Shown here piece after piece: positions 8,666-16,260 of a stretch of 64,000 nt of DNA; position 1 is the first letter of the stretch, and each line of letters begins with the position of its first letter. The position numbers were made by a program, and so were the translations under genes. Under the pieces are notes generated by a model. That model worked only from the letters and a program-made list of their open reading frames with translations. It was not told where the DNA came from and did not search any database. Origin of the DNA: JADJPO01 sp963825645 (GTDB taxonomy: Bacteria; Actinomycetota; Actinomycetes; Actinomycetales; Kineosporiaceae); the NCBI GenBank assembly GCA_963825645.1, contig CAWGTT010000009.1, forward strand, positions 310,001-374,000. The letters are read 5' to 3'.

Positions 8666-9046
8666 TCAGTCGTCGATGACCCGGTGCTGCATCGCTCGCT
8701 CCACCCGGGCCAGCAGGTCGCCGGCGTGGAACGGCTTGATCACATAGTCATCGGCGCCGCAGGCGTATCCCCATTCCAGGTCGTGATCCTGGCTGCGGGC
8801 ACTCACCATGATCACGGCCGTATGGGCGAGGTCAGGGTCCTCGCGCAGGGCGCGACACACTTCCACGCCTGACCGGTGCGGCAGCAGCCAGTCCAGCAGG
8901 GCCACGTCGGGCCGCAGCCGTAGGGCGGCGTCGAGGCCGGTCTGGCCGTCCGCCTCGGTCCACACCTCGTACCCGGCGCGGTTGAGGACGGCGAGCATCA
9001 GAGAACGCAGGTCGGGGTCGTCGTCGACGACGAGAGCAGTCGGCAT
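8666..9046 (-). CDS. second stand-alone response regulator receiver
   Basis: A 126-residue receiver domain with no output domain: VVDDDPD (Asp8/Asp9), phosphoacceptor Asp52 (LLDWLLP), a Ser in place of Thr (MVSA) and Lys in VIKPF. It is convergent with the hybrid kinase, the stop codons lying 4 nt apart, and is followed upstream by the deacetylase gene on the same strand. It resembles the receiver at 1480-1854 closely enough to suggest that both belong to one relay. Without a DNA-binding domain it must act by protein contact. Confidence 0.88.
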   Translation of the reverse strand: MPTALVVDDDPDLRSLMLAVLNRAGYEVWTEADGQTGLDAALRLRPDVALLDWLLPHRSGVEVCRALREDPDLAHTAVIMVSARSQDHDLEWGYACGADDYVIKPFHAGDLLARVERAMQHRVIDD

Positions 9047-9098
9047 GCCCGATGTATCGGCAGGACCCGGCCGCGGGCTGAGCGGGTGATCCTGCCAG

Positions 9099-10412
9099 TC
9101 AGCTGACGGCGGCGTACCCGTCGCTGACGGTCACCGTTCGCAGACCCGAGGCCTTGACCGCGGCCATCTGGTCCGCGAACTGGCTGGGTGTCACCGAATA
9201 CTCGTCTCCGCCCTCACCGACGCCGTGGTAGACGAGGATCGTCCAGGCGTTGGCGTTCGCCGCCTCGCTCATCCATCCCGTCACGGTCGAGGCGGTGGTG
9301 GTGTTGGTGACGTACTTCATCCGCAGCCTCGACCGGTCGATGCTGCCGCGCGCGTTCAGCCCGCCGTCGGTGGTACGGGCGGTCTGGTAGAGCTGAGCCG
9401 CCTGCGAGACCACCGCGTCGTTGTAGGCGCCGTACGGATACGCGAGGCTGCGGATCGTGCCGAACGATGCCTCGAGCCGGGCCTTGCTGCCGGCCAGCTC
9501 GGTGGTGAGCTGAGCACCGGAGAGCTGGGTCAGGTAGGGGTGCGTGGCGCTGTGCGAGCCGATCTCGTTGCCCGTCGACTGCAGCGCCTTCGCCTGGGCG
9601 ATGCTCATGTACGGGCCGGACCCGAGGTAGTCGGAGATCAGGTAGAACGTGGCCGGGATCCCGTTGGCGCTCAGCACGGGGCGGGCGTTGGTGTACTGGT
9701 TCGCGATCCCGTCGTCGAAGGTGATCGAGACCAGGGCGTTCGAACTCGAGTTCGGCGCCGGCGCAGGGGCGGGCGCCGGCTTCGGGGCCGGAGCGGGGGC
9801 CGGAGCGGGGGCCGGAGCCGGCTTCGTGGCCGGAGCAGCAACGGGAGTGGACCGCTTGCGCAGCAGCGTCGCATCGACGTCCAGCGTCCCGGGCGAGGTC
9901 AGCAGCCGTTCGATGCTCAGCCTGACGGTTCCGCGCGGAATGGTGAAGGTGATCCCGGACCGGCGCCAGCCGTTGGTCCGCGGTTGGACGGCGAAGGAGC
10001 GGTAGGTGACCGTACCGGAGGCGTTGACGTAGCGCGCCCGCAGCACGGTGGCGGTGTTCGCGCGGTAGGCGTCGCCATAGGTGTAGCTGGCGCCGCCGAC
10101 GACCTTCACCGGCGCGAAGCTCCACCCGGCGTACCCGCTGCGACGGGCGGTCACCATGGTCCGGACGAAGCGCCGTCCATCGGCCGCTCCGCCGTGCAGG
10201 TGCCGGAAGGTGCGCGCGTTGGCCCCCGCGGCGATCTGTAGCCAGTAGGCGGGCTTGGTTCCGGCCGACCGCTCGACGGACTGGTTGGGTACCAGGTTCG
10301 ACGTGGCCGCCTGGGAGCTGCCGATGGGCAGCGCCAGCAGCGACGCCAGCAACGTCAACGCCGCCACGACGATCACGACGGTGCGCGGACGTCCCCGTCC
10401 GATGGCAATCAT
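9099..10412 (-). CDS. secreted polysaccharide deacetylase (NodB/CE4 family)
   Basis: About 437 residues. A signal peptide (basic RGRPR, hydrophobic VVIVVAALTLLASLLAL, then GSSQAA) leads to a beta-rich domain of ~140 residues like a carbohydrate-binding module, an Ala-Pro linker (APAPAPAPAPKPAPAP) and a NodB domain. The NodB motifs are TFDDG (metal Asp and catalytic Asp), HSATH (metal His pair), AYPYG and VYHGV. It should remove N-acetyl groups from an extracellular polymer such as the product of the nearby synthase, or from peptidoglycan. The ATG at 10412 is preferred over the upstream GTG at 10505 because GGGGGA precedes it and the signal peptide begins there. Confidence 0.85.
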   Translation of the reverse strand: MIAIGRGRPRTVVIVVAALTLLASLLALPIGSSQAATSNLVPNQSVERSAGTKPAYWLQIAAGANARTFRHLHGGAADGRRFVRTMVTARRSGYAGWSFAPVKVVGGASYTYGDAYRANTATVLRARYVNASGTVTYRSFAVQPRTNGWRRSGITFTIPRGTVRLSIERLLTSPGTLDVDATLLRKRSTPVAAPATKPAPAPAPAPAPAPKPAPAPAPAPNSSSNALVSITFDDGIANQYTNARPVLSANGIPATFYLISDYLGSGPYMSIAQAKALQSTGNEIGSHSATHPYLTQLSGAQLTTELAGSKARLEASFGTIRSLAYPYGAYNDAVVSQAAQLYQTARTTDGGLNARGSIDRSRLRMKYVTNTTTASTVTGWMSEAANANAWTILVYHGVGEGGDEYSVTPSQFADQMAAVKASGLRTVTVSDGYAAVS

Positions 10413-10504
10413 GTGTTCCCCCGAGCAGGTTTCGGTCTGTCGGCCGCCGACGACCCTCGTTCTGTCATCTGCGCAACCCATGTGACTGGCTCTGTTCACT
10501 GTCA

Positions 10505-10546
10505 TTGACCCTGGTCAATGTCACTGAACCTGGTCAATGTCACTGA
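10505..10546 (-). promoter_or_regulatory. palindrome and tandem 18-bp repeats upstream of the deacetylase gene
   Basis: CCTGGTCAATGTCACTGA occurs twice in direct tandem (10510-10527 and 10529-10546, period 19 bp). It overlaps the perfect inverted repeat TTGACC-CT-GGTCAA (10505-10518). A third, weaker related stretch (TGTCATTGACC) lies at 10500-10510. The array is about 90 bp upstream of the deacetylase start and looks like a multi-site operator. Its regulator is unknown. Confidence 0.5.
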
Positions 10547-10671
10547 CTCTATGGTTGCGCCGGCGAGATGTCCGGCGCTTCGCCGAACTCGCGGATCGCC
10601 GTTGCGCCTAGGCTGGCGTGAGTCGAAGTCATCGCCCGCCCCACCGGCGGGCCGGGCGCGAGGAACGGTGC

Positions 10672-11052
10672 ATGACTGAGAAGTGGCGACGATGCGATAC
10701 CTGCCGCAGGGTGAAGCCGGTCGAGGACTTCACCGCGGCGGAGCCGACCTGCCAGGGGTGCCTGTCCCCGCCGGTCCGGTCCGGCCCGCGAACCACGACG
10801 CGTGCGTCCTCCTCCGGTCCGCGCGCCGCTCAGCAGGGAGACGGGTCGAACCGACGGCCAGGGGCCGAGCCCGCCGCCACGACCACGGTGAGCCGGGTGG
10901 CCACGATCGCTCCGCGTGACATCAAAGGCCGCGGCGACCCCGAGGTACGGGCCCGGCGAGCCCGGCTCCGCGCGGTGGAGCGTCTCATCGAGCGGTATCC
11001 GGACGACTTCGCAGGATTGCTGGCGGAGGAACGGGGCGCCGAGCGGCTCTGA
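10672..11052 (+). CDS. small protein with an N-terminal zinc-ribbon-like motif
   Basis: A 126-residue protein of unknown function. Its N-terminus has two CxxC pairs (CDTCRRVKPVEDF and CQGC) typical of a small zinc ribbon, as in the N-terminus of some recombination endonuclease VII-like proteins, but the nuclease part is absent. A low-complexity Ser/Arg/Pro middle follows, then a basic, helical C-terminus (RRARLRAVERLIERYPDDFAGLLAEE). The ATG at 10672 has GAGGAACG before it and is preferred over the GTG at 10618. A possible -10 box TAGGCT lies at 10609-10614. Nucleic-acid binding is a guess from charge and zinc motif. Confidence 0.6.
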   Translation: MTEKWRRCDTCRRVKPVEDFTAAEPTCQGCLSPPVRSGPRTTTRASSSGPRAAQQGDGSNRRPGAEPAATTTVSRVATIAPRDIKGRGDPEVRARRARLRAVERLIERYPDDFAGLLAEERGAERL

Positions 11053-11129
11053 GCGGCGCAGCTGTGCTGAGGCGTGCTCGGGTGGTGAGTCTCACGTAAC
11101 CTCGCGGGCCCGGGTCGCCGCGCGAAGGC

Positions 11130-11135
11130 TACCGT
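11130..11135 (+). promoter_or_regulatory. -10 box of the tetR-type gene, probably leaderless
   Basis: TACCGT, 7 nt before the ATG at 11143, with no ribosome binding site between. This spacing places the transcription start at the start codon. Confidence 0.45.
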
Positions 11136-11142
11136 CCAAGCC

Positions 11143-11823
11143 ATGGCCATCATCGGCGCCCGCCCCGAGTTCGAGGCCGCCGGCCTCGAGGTCCGGGAGC
11201 GGATTGCCCGGGCCGGTTTGGAGCTCTTCGTCGACCAGGGCTATGAGCGCAGCACGGTCGAGGCGATCGCCGAGCGGGCCGGTGTGGCTCGCCGCACCTT
11301 CTTCCGCTACTTCCGCGGCAAGGACGAGATCATCTTCTCCGGTCACGATCGGGTGATCAAGAAAGTGGCCGGTCACCTGGAGGCCCTGACCGACATGCCC
11401 CCGTTGCGGGCGGTCTGCAGCGGCGCACGCCTGGTGTTCCGCAGCTACGTCGACGACCCGGTCGTCTCGGTGCAGCGCTACCAGCTGATCCATTCGGTCC
11501 CAGCGCTGCGGGACCGCGAGATCGCCTGGGTCTCGCAGTACATCCGGCTGTTCGAGCGGTACCTGCGCGGCCGCCTGGGCTCCGACGCCGAGAGCGAGCG
11601 CACCGCGGAGGTCGCCGCCGCGGCGATCGTGGCGGCGCACAACCACGTCCTGCGACAGTGGCTCCAGGGTGGGGGAACGACCGACCCGTTCCCGGCGCTG
11701 GACGAGGCGTTCACCTGGGTCACCGCCCGGTTCGACACCGATTCCGATGCGAGGGTCGTCGCCGTCTTCAGGCCGGGGGAGCCGATCGAGGATGTGCTGC
11801 AGCGGATCTCCCGCTCGCTGTGA
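11143..11823 (+). CDS. TetR/AcrR-family transcriptional regulator
   Basis: A 226-residue regulator with the TetR helix-turn-helix near the N-terminus (GLELFVDQGYERSTVEAIAE then GVARRTFFRYFRGKDEI). The longer helical C-terminal part (about 75-220) would form the ligand pocket and dimer interface. The ligand is unknown. The recognition-helix variant RRTFFRYFRGKDE resembles regulators of the MftR-like group, but the ligand is not inferable. A tandem pair of palindromes at 11913-11948, between this gene and the next, is the obvious candidate operator. Confidence 0.88.
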   Translation: MAIIGARPEFEAAGLEVRERIARAGLELFVDQGYERSTVEAIAERAGVARRTFFRYFRGKDEIIFSGHDRVIKKVAGHLEALTDMPPLRAVCSGARLVFRSYVDDPVVSVQRYQLIHSVPALRDREIAWVSQYIRLFERYLRGRLGSDAESERTAEVAAAAIVAAHNHVLRQWLQGGGTTDPFPALDEAFTWVTARFDTDSDARVVAVFRPGEPIEDVLQRISRSL

Positions 11824-11912
11824 GGAGTGTGGTGACCGTCCGGCGCGGTGCGACGACCGCCGGAAGAATGATGTGGCCGATCAGACAATTGTGCCCCGAG
11901 GGCCCTTGCGTT

Positions 11913-11948
11913 CGGCATTGAGTGCCGCAAGTCTGGCACTGAGTGCCA
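11913..11948. promoter_or_regulatory. tandem operator pair, probably for the adjacent TetR regulator
   Basis: CGGCATTGAGTGCCG (11913-11927) and TGGCACTGAGTGCCA (11934-11948) share GGCAnTGAGTGCC. The second is a perfect 7+1+7 palindrome and the first an imperfect one. Their centres are 21 bp apart, two helical turns, so two dimers could bind on one face. They lie 90 nt after the TetR gene and 58 nt before the next start. The rest of the 11824-12005 gap shows nothing else clear. Confidence 0.6.
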
Positions 11949-12005
11949 CCCGGGTGCGGGCCTCGACGGCGAGGCTGGGGTGGCGCCGTCTGGAGGACGG
12001 TTGCG

Positions 12006-12317
12006 ATGACGAGCTCCACCGTTGCCCTGGCCCCGCGGACCGCGACGCGCGAGGAGTTGTTCGTGGTCTCGACGCACAAGGTCCGGGACGACGCGTCGTC
12101 CGGTCCGGGCCACTGGGTGCCCTACGGCACCGAACACGCATGGCGTCCGGGAACCCGGCGCACCCTGTGCGGGGAGTTCACCGGTGGCTGGACCGTGTTC
12201 TGGGAGCGGCACTTCTCCGCCCGGACCCCGGCGGCCTGCGCCGCCTGCATCGAGATGACCCTTCCCGAGGCCTCGCGGCGTCGCCTCGACCGGATCGAAC
12301 GGCGCGCGGCTTCCTGA
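12006..12317 (+). CDS. hypothetical protein
   Basis: A 103-residue protein I do not recognise. It is soluble, with the segment GHWVPYGTEHAWRPGTRRTLCGEFT and a later pair CAAC, giving three cysteines that could bind a metal. The ATG at 12006 is supported by GGAGG 8 nt upstream; an in-frame start at 11943 would overlap the operator pair. Position behind the tandem operator suggests that the TetR regulator controls it. Confidence 0.55.
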   Translation: MTSSTVALAPRTATREELFVVSTHKVRDDASSGPGHWVPYGTEHAWRPGTRRTLCGEFTGGWTVFWERHFSARTPAACAACIEMTLPEASRRRLDRIERRAAS

Positions 12318-12379
12318 GTCCACCGGCAGCCGCAGCGGCGATCTGCGCGTGGATCGGTGCGGTCCTGCTGGTCGACGCG

Positions 12380-13273
12380 GTGCCGCTGGACGCGGCGCTG
12401 GAGGTGTGGCGCCAGGTGGGTCTCGGCCTGCTCACCTGGGTCGCGCTGGTCGCCGTCCTGGCTCGGTGCACTGCCCTCGTCCGCGCGCAATGCCTGGTGG
12501 TGGTGCTGCTGGCCACCGCGGTGGAGTACACGTTCTCCCCACTGCTCGAGGCGTATGTGTACCGGATCGGGACGGTCCCCCTCTACGTTCCGCCCGGACA
12601 CGGGCTGGTCTACCTGGCCGCCTTGTTCCTGGGCCGGTGGGCGTTGGTGCGCCGCTATGCCCGGACGGCGGTCGCCGCGACCGTGCTGGTCGGGTCGGCC
12701 TGGGCCGTGCACGGCCTGACAAGTGAGCGTGGCGACGTGCTCGGCGCGTTCTGGTTCGCCTGCCTCCTGGGCTTTCTGCGCTGGGGCCCGAGCCGGCTAC
12801 TGTACGTCGGCGCCTTCGTCGTGGTCGGCTATCTCGAGCTGCTCGGGACTGCGCTGGGCACGTGGACCTGGGCCCCGGTCGACCCGGTGCTCGGCGTGGT
12901 CGGGCAGGGCAACCCGCCCTCGGGTGCCGCCGGCGGCTACGGATGGTTCGACCTGTACGCCCTGCTCGCCGCGCCGGCCCTTCTGGCCGGCTACCGCCGC
13001 GTGGTCGCGTTCTCCTCAGCCTGGTCGCCCTGGTCGGTCTCGGCGTTCTCGTCGGTGCGCAGCAGACTGAGCACCTCCTGGTGGAGGATGCCGTTGCTGG
13101 CCAGCGCGTTGCTGCCGGAGCAGCCCGGCTCGCCGTCCAACGAGGTGAAGGTGCCGCCCGCCTCGACCACCACCGGCACGAGCGCCGCCATGTCGTACAC
13201 CGCCAGCTCCGGTTCGCAGGCGATGTCGACCCCGCCCTCGGCGAGCAGCATGTACGACCAGAAGTCACCGTAG
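12380..13273 (+). CDS. integral membrane protein with anomalous ends
   Basis: Frame open from before 12314 to 13273. Up to about 13010 it encodes a convincing membrane protein with six or seven hydrophobic helices and the conserved-looking loop YTFSPLLEAYVYRIGTVPLY then VPPGHG. No good ATG or GTG exists near the 5' end: the first GTG is at 12380 and already lies within a helix, while a CTG at 12314 overlaps the previous stop. There is also no stop at the end of the hydrophobic part, so the frame runs ~280 nt antisense through hisN into non-protein-like sequence. Either start and stop are unusual or the gene is frameshifted. Function unknown. Confidence 0.5.
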   Translation: MPLDAALEVWRQVGLGLLTWVALVAVLARCTALVRAQCLVVVLLATAVEYTFSPLLEAYVYRIGTVPLYVPPGHGLVYLAALFLGRWALVRRYARTAVAATVLVGSAWAVHGLTSERGDVLGAFWFACLLGFLRWGPSRLLYVGAFVVVGYLELLGTALGTWTWAPVDPVLGVVGQGNPPSGAAGGYGWFDLYALLAAPALLAGYRRVVAFSSAWSPWSVSAFSSVRSRLSTSWWRMPLLASALLPEQPGSPSNEVKVPPASTTTGTSAAMSYTASSGSQAMSTPPSASSMYDQKSP

Positions 13274-13833
13274 CCGCGCGAGCGCCACACCGACCGGGTC
13301 AGGGTCTCGAAACCGGTGCCGCGGCCGGCCTTCTCCCAGGAGTGGTAGGAGGAATACGACAACGACGCATCGGCCAGTCGGGCCACTTTGGAGACCGAGA
13401 GGCGCCGGGCCGAGGACAGGCTGCGGCCGGTCCATGCGCCGATCCCATCGGCGGCCCACCATCGCCGTCCCATCGCCGGTGCCGAGACCACCCCGACCAT
13501 CGGTCGGCCGTCCTCGACCATCGCGATCAGGGTGGCCCAGACCGGCACGCCGCGAACGAAGTTCTTGGTGCCGTCGATGGGGTCCACGATCCATTGACGC
13601 TGCGCATGCCCGGTCGGGGCGAACTCCTCGCCGATCACCGCGTCCCGGGGGCGGCTGCGCTTGAGCTGAGCGCGGATGATCTCCTCGGCGGCCTTGTCCG
13701 CGTCCGAGACCGGGGTCAGGTCGGGCTTGGTCTCGACCTCCAGGTCGAGGGAACCGAACCGGGACGTCGTGTGCGCGTCCACCATGTCCGCGATCACCAG
13801 GGCGAGCCGGAGGTCGTCCTCGTAACCGGCCAC
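12991..13833 (-). CDS. hisN: histidinol-phosphatase, inositol-monophosphatase family
   Basis: About 280 residues, matching the actinobacterial HisN that removes phosphate from L-histidinol phosphate in histidine synthesis. Family motifs: VIGEEF (metal Glu), WIVDPIDGTKNFVRGVPVW (the metal-binding DPxDGT motif) and VYDMAALVPVVVEAGG. It closely follows the pattern of mycobacterial HisN, with an extra acidic tail (LRTDENAETDQGDQAEE). The GTG at 13833 is chosen over the GTG at 13878 because AGGA lies just upstream and the protein then begins a few residues before the conserved DDLRLAL. Its 3' end overlaps the convergent membrane-protein frame. Confidence 0.85.
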   Translation of the reverse strand: MAGYEDDLRLALVIADMVDAHTTSRFGSLDLEVETKPDLTPVSDADKAAEEIIRAQLKRSRPRDAVIGEEFAPTGHAQRQWIVDPIDGTKNFVRGVPVWATLIAMVEDGRPMVGVVSAPAMGRRWWAADGIGAWTGRSLSSARRLSVSKVARLADASLSYSSYHSWEKAGRGTGFETLTRSVWRSRGYGDFWSYMLLAEGGVDIACEPELAVYDMAALVPVVVEAGGTFTSLDGEPGCSGSNALASNGILHQEVLSLLRTDENAETDQGDQAEENATTRR

Positions 13834-13931
13834 CGGCGTCCTCGCTCTCGGCTCGCGGCGCACCCGTCGCACCGTCACCGGCGACGGTACCGCTCGCTCG
13901 GGCTCGACGGGGGCAACTCGCCCGTTGAGAA

Positions 13932-13952
13932 AACTGACGCGTCAGTTATCGT
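13932..13952 (+). promoter_or_regulatory. 16-bp palindromic operator overlapping a -10 box
   Basis: AACTGACGCGTCAGTT (13932-13947) is a perfect palindrome of the kind bound by TetR-family regulators. TATCGT (13947-13952) directly after it fits TAnnnT and would start a transcript toward the DUF2231 gene. It lies between divergent hisN and DUF2231, about 100 bp upstream of the hisN start, so both could be affected. Confidence 0.55.
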
Positions 13953-14035
13953 AGGGTGACGGTGCACGTCATCGCCGGCCGCCATCGGATGCGGTGCGAC
14001 GTAGCGGATCCGCTCGGACGAAAGGTCATCCCACC

Positions 14036-14506
14036 GTGTTCGACACCATCACCGGCCTTCCGGTGCACCCACTGGTGGTGCACGCCGTCGTGGTCCTGCT
14101 CCCGCTGGCCTGCGTGGCCACCGCAGCGGTGGCGGTCCGTGCGAGCTGGCGGCGGTTCGCCCCGGCCGTGGCCGCGCTGAACGGCGCGGTGCTGCTGGCC
14201 ACCTTCGCCGCCAAGCAGTCGGGGGAGAACCTCGAGCGCCGCATCGCGCAGTTCTCGGTCCCGCCCGGCCTGGACGATCACACCCAGTGGGGCTCGCGGC
14301 TCTTCCTGCTCGCGCTGGCGCTGTTCATCGGAGCCCTGGTGGTGTGGTTCGTGCACTCCCGCGGCGGGATGGGGACGCTCGGCCGGGTGGTCGGCGTGCT
14401 GGCCGTGATCGGGGCGTTGGCCACGATCGGCGTGACCGTCTACGTCGGCCACACCGGGGCGAGCGCCGTCTGGAAGCAGACCATCGAGAACACCTCGGCG
14501 CCGTAA
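14036..14506 (+). CDS. DUF2231-type membrane protein
   Basis: A 156-residue integral membrane protein of unknown function. It begins with the family signature TGLPVHPLVVHAVVVLLPLA, then has three further hydrophobic segments and a loop with SGENLE. Such proteins have four membrane helices and conserved histidines (His in PVHPLVVH) and are sometimes found with redox or haem proteins, but no role is established. The GTG at 14036 is preferred to the upstream start at 13994 because the family motif begins immediately after it and GAAAGG lies upstream. It sits behind the palindrome at 13932-13947. Confidence 0.75.
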   Translation: MFDTITGLPVHPLVVHAVVVLLPLACVATAAVAVRASWRRFAPAVAALNGAVLLATFAAKQSGENLERRIAQFSVPPGLDDHTQWGSRLFLLALALFIGALVVWFVHSRGGMGTLGRVVGVLAVIGALATIGVTVYVGHTGASAVWKQTIENTSAP

Positions 14507-14523
14507 CACCTGGCCCCGTTCAT

Positions 14524-14586
14524 GATCGCCGCCGAGGTGAGCGGACGACCCATCCGGTGGGTCAGGCCCTCTGCCTCGCGGCGATC
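14524..14586. terminator. nested stem-loop between convergent genes
   Basis: GATCGCCGCCGAGG (14524-14537) pairs with CCTCGCGGCGATC (14574-14586) with one bulge. Inside it GACCCA-TCCGG-TGGGTC (14547-14563) forms a second hairpin. Its place between the DUF2231 gene and the oxidoreductase operon, both ending here, fits a bidirectional terminator without a T-tract. Confidence 0.55.
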
Positions 14587-14595
14587 ACCAGCGGA

Positions 14596-16260
14596 TCAGG
14601 TCTGCTCGGGCTCCATCTCGATGGCGCCGCACGGGCACTCGTGCATGCACAGGCTGCAGCCCTTGCAGTAGTCGAAGTCGAACTCGTAGGTGCCGCTCTC
14701 GACGATCTTGAGGACCGCGTTGTCCGGGCACACCCCGTAGCAGTTGTCGCAGCCGAAGCAGTTGCCGCACGACATGCACCGGCGAGCCTCGAAGAGCGCG
14801 CTGCCGGCGTCCAGCCCACCGACCACCTCCTCGAAGGTGGAGCGGCGGCGGGCGGCGTCGAGCACAGGACGCATCGTCTTCGGGGCGTCGCTGTAGTACC
14901 AGGTGTTCATCCGGTCCATGGTGGCCAGCGGCGCCTTGGCCGGCGGCGTGTACCGGGTGCCGCGAAGGTAGGCGTCGATGTTCCGAGCCGCCTTCTTGCC
15001 GTGGCCGATGGCCACCGTCACCGTTCGCTCGGCGGGCACCATGTCACCACCGGCGAAGACGCCCTCCGCGCCGGTCATCAGGTCGCCGCCGACCTGCACG
15101 ACGCCGTCGGTGATCTGCAGCCCGGGCAGGTTGCCCAGCAACGACAGGTCGACCTCCTGGCCCAGGGCCAGGACGAGCGAGTCGGCCTCCAGCTCCTCGG
15201 TCTGCCCGGTGGGCTGGGGGAAGCCGCTGTCGTCGAGCTCCATCCGCTCCACGACCAGCCGGCCCTCCTCGGCCCGCTTGACCGTCGACAGCCAGCGCAT
15301 CAGCACGCCCTCGGCGAGGGCCTCCTCGACCTCGGTGTCGTGGGCCGGCATCCGCTCCCGGGTGCGCCGGTAGACGATGATCGCGTCGGTGGCGCCGAGC
15401 CGTTTGGCGGTCCGGGCGGCGTCGATCGCCGTGTTGCCGCCGCCGTAGACGACCACCCGGCGGCCGAGCAGTGGCCTCTCCTCACCCTCCATCGAGCGCA
15501 GCAGGCTCACCGCGTCGAGGATGTGGGCGCTCTCCCCGGCCGGGATGTAGGCCCGCTTGCCGATGTGCGCGCCGACGGCCAGGAAGGCGGCGTCGAAGCC
15601 GCCGTCGCGCATCTCCTGCCGTAGGTCCTCCACCTTGTGGTTGAGGATCAGCTCGACGCCCATCCCGGTGATCCTGGCCACCTCCGCCTCGAGGACGGAG
15701 CGGGGCAGCCGGTAGGTCGGGATCCCGAAGCGCATCATCCCGCCGGGCACCGGTCCGGCCTCGCAGATCACCACGTCGTGGCCGGCACGCCGGAGGTGGT
15801 AGGCCGCGGACAGCCCGGACGGTCCGGCCCCGACGATCAGCACCTTCTTGCCGCTGGTCTGCGTCGGCGCCTCGATGGTCCAGCCGCGCTCGATGGCCAC
15901 GTCGCCGAGGAACCGCTCCACCGAGTTGATCCCGACCGTCTCGTCGACCTCGACACGGTTGCAGGCGGTTTCGCAGGGGTGGTAGCAGACCCGGCCCATC
16001 ACCGCGGGCAACGGGTTGTCCTGCATGATCTGTCGCCAGGCGGCCTCGTAACCGTGCCCGCCCTTGGCGTCGCTGCCGTCGTCCGTGACGTCGCCGGCCT
16101 CGGCCGCGTACAGCCACTGCTGGATGTTCTCCCCCGCCGGGCAGGCGTTGTTGCACGGCGGCAGCCGGTGCACGTATGCCGGGCGCTCGGTACGCCAGGA
16201 TCCGGTGCGGTTGGCCAGGCTGGACCCGACGTCCAGTGTGATCGCGAACGGCTTGTCCAT
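14596..16260 (-). CDS. GltD-like NAD(P) oxidoreductase fused to a ferredoxin domain
   Basis: A 554-residue iron-sulfur flavoprotein. The N-terminus has GltD-type cysteine motifs (CNNACPAGENIQQWL, CYHPCETACN), then an FAD site (VGAGPSGLSAA, ~147-157) and a pyridine-nucleotide site (VYGGGNTAIDAA). The C-terminal ~60 residues add a two-cluster ferredoxin (CMSCGNCFGCDNCYGVCP and CKGCSLCMHECPCGAIEM). It is the last gene of the 2-oxoacid oxidoreductase operon, its ATG overlapping the previous stop, so it likely passes electrons between the enzyme's ferredoxin and NAD(P). This resembles the NADH-binding subunit of phenylglyoxylate dehydrogenase (PadH) and also supplies the otherwise missing delta subunit. 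Confidence 0.85.
   Translation of the reverse strand: MDKPFAITLDVGSSLANRTGSWRTERPAYVHRLPPCNNACPAGENIQQWLYAAEAGDVTDDGSDAKGGHGYEAAWRQIMQDNPLPAVMGRVCYHPCETACNRVEVDETVGINSVERFLGDVAIERGWTIEAPTQTSGKKVLIVGAGPSGLSAAYHLRRAGHDVVICEAGPVPGGMMRFGIPTYRLPRSVLEAEVARITGMGVELILNHKVEDLRQEMRDGGFDAAFLAVGAHIGKRAYIPAGESAHILDAVSLLRSMEGEERPLLGRRVVVYGGGNTAIDAARTAKRLGATDAIIVYRRTRERMPAHDTEVEEALAEGVLMRWLSTVKRAEEGRLVVERMELDDSGFPQPTGQTEELEADSLVLALGQEVDLSLLGNLPGLQITDGVVQVGGDLMTGAEGVFAGGDMVPAERTVTVAIGHGKKAARNIDAYLRGTRYTPPAKAPLATMDRMNTWYYSDAPKTMRPVLDAARRRSTFEEVVGGLDAGSALFEARRCMSCGNCFGCDNCYGVCPDNAVLKIVESGTYEFDFDYCKGCSLCMHECPCGAIEMEPEQT

Noticed and set aside
11913..11948. HrcA/CIRCE heat-shock element (GCACTC...GAGTGC)
   Set aside because: The arms run in the opposite order (AGTGCC-N8-GGCACT) and the spacing is not 9 nt; two separate palindromes explain the sequence better.
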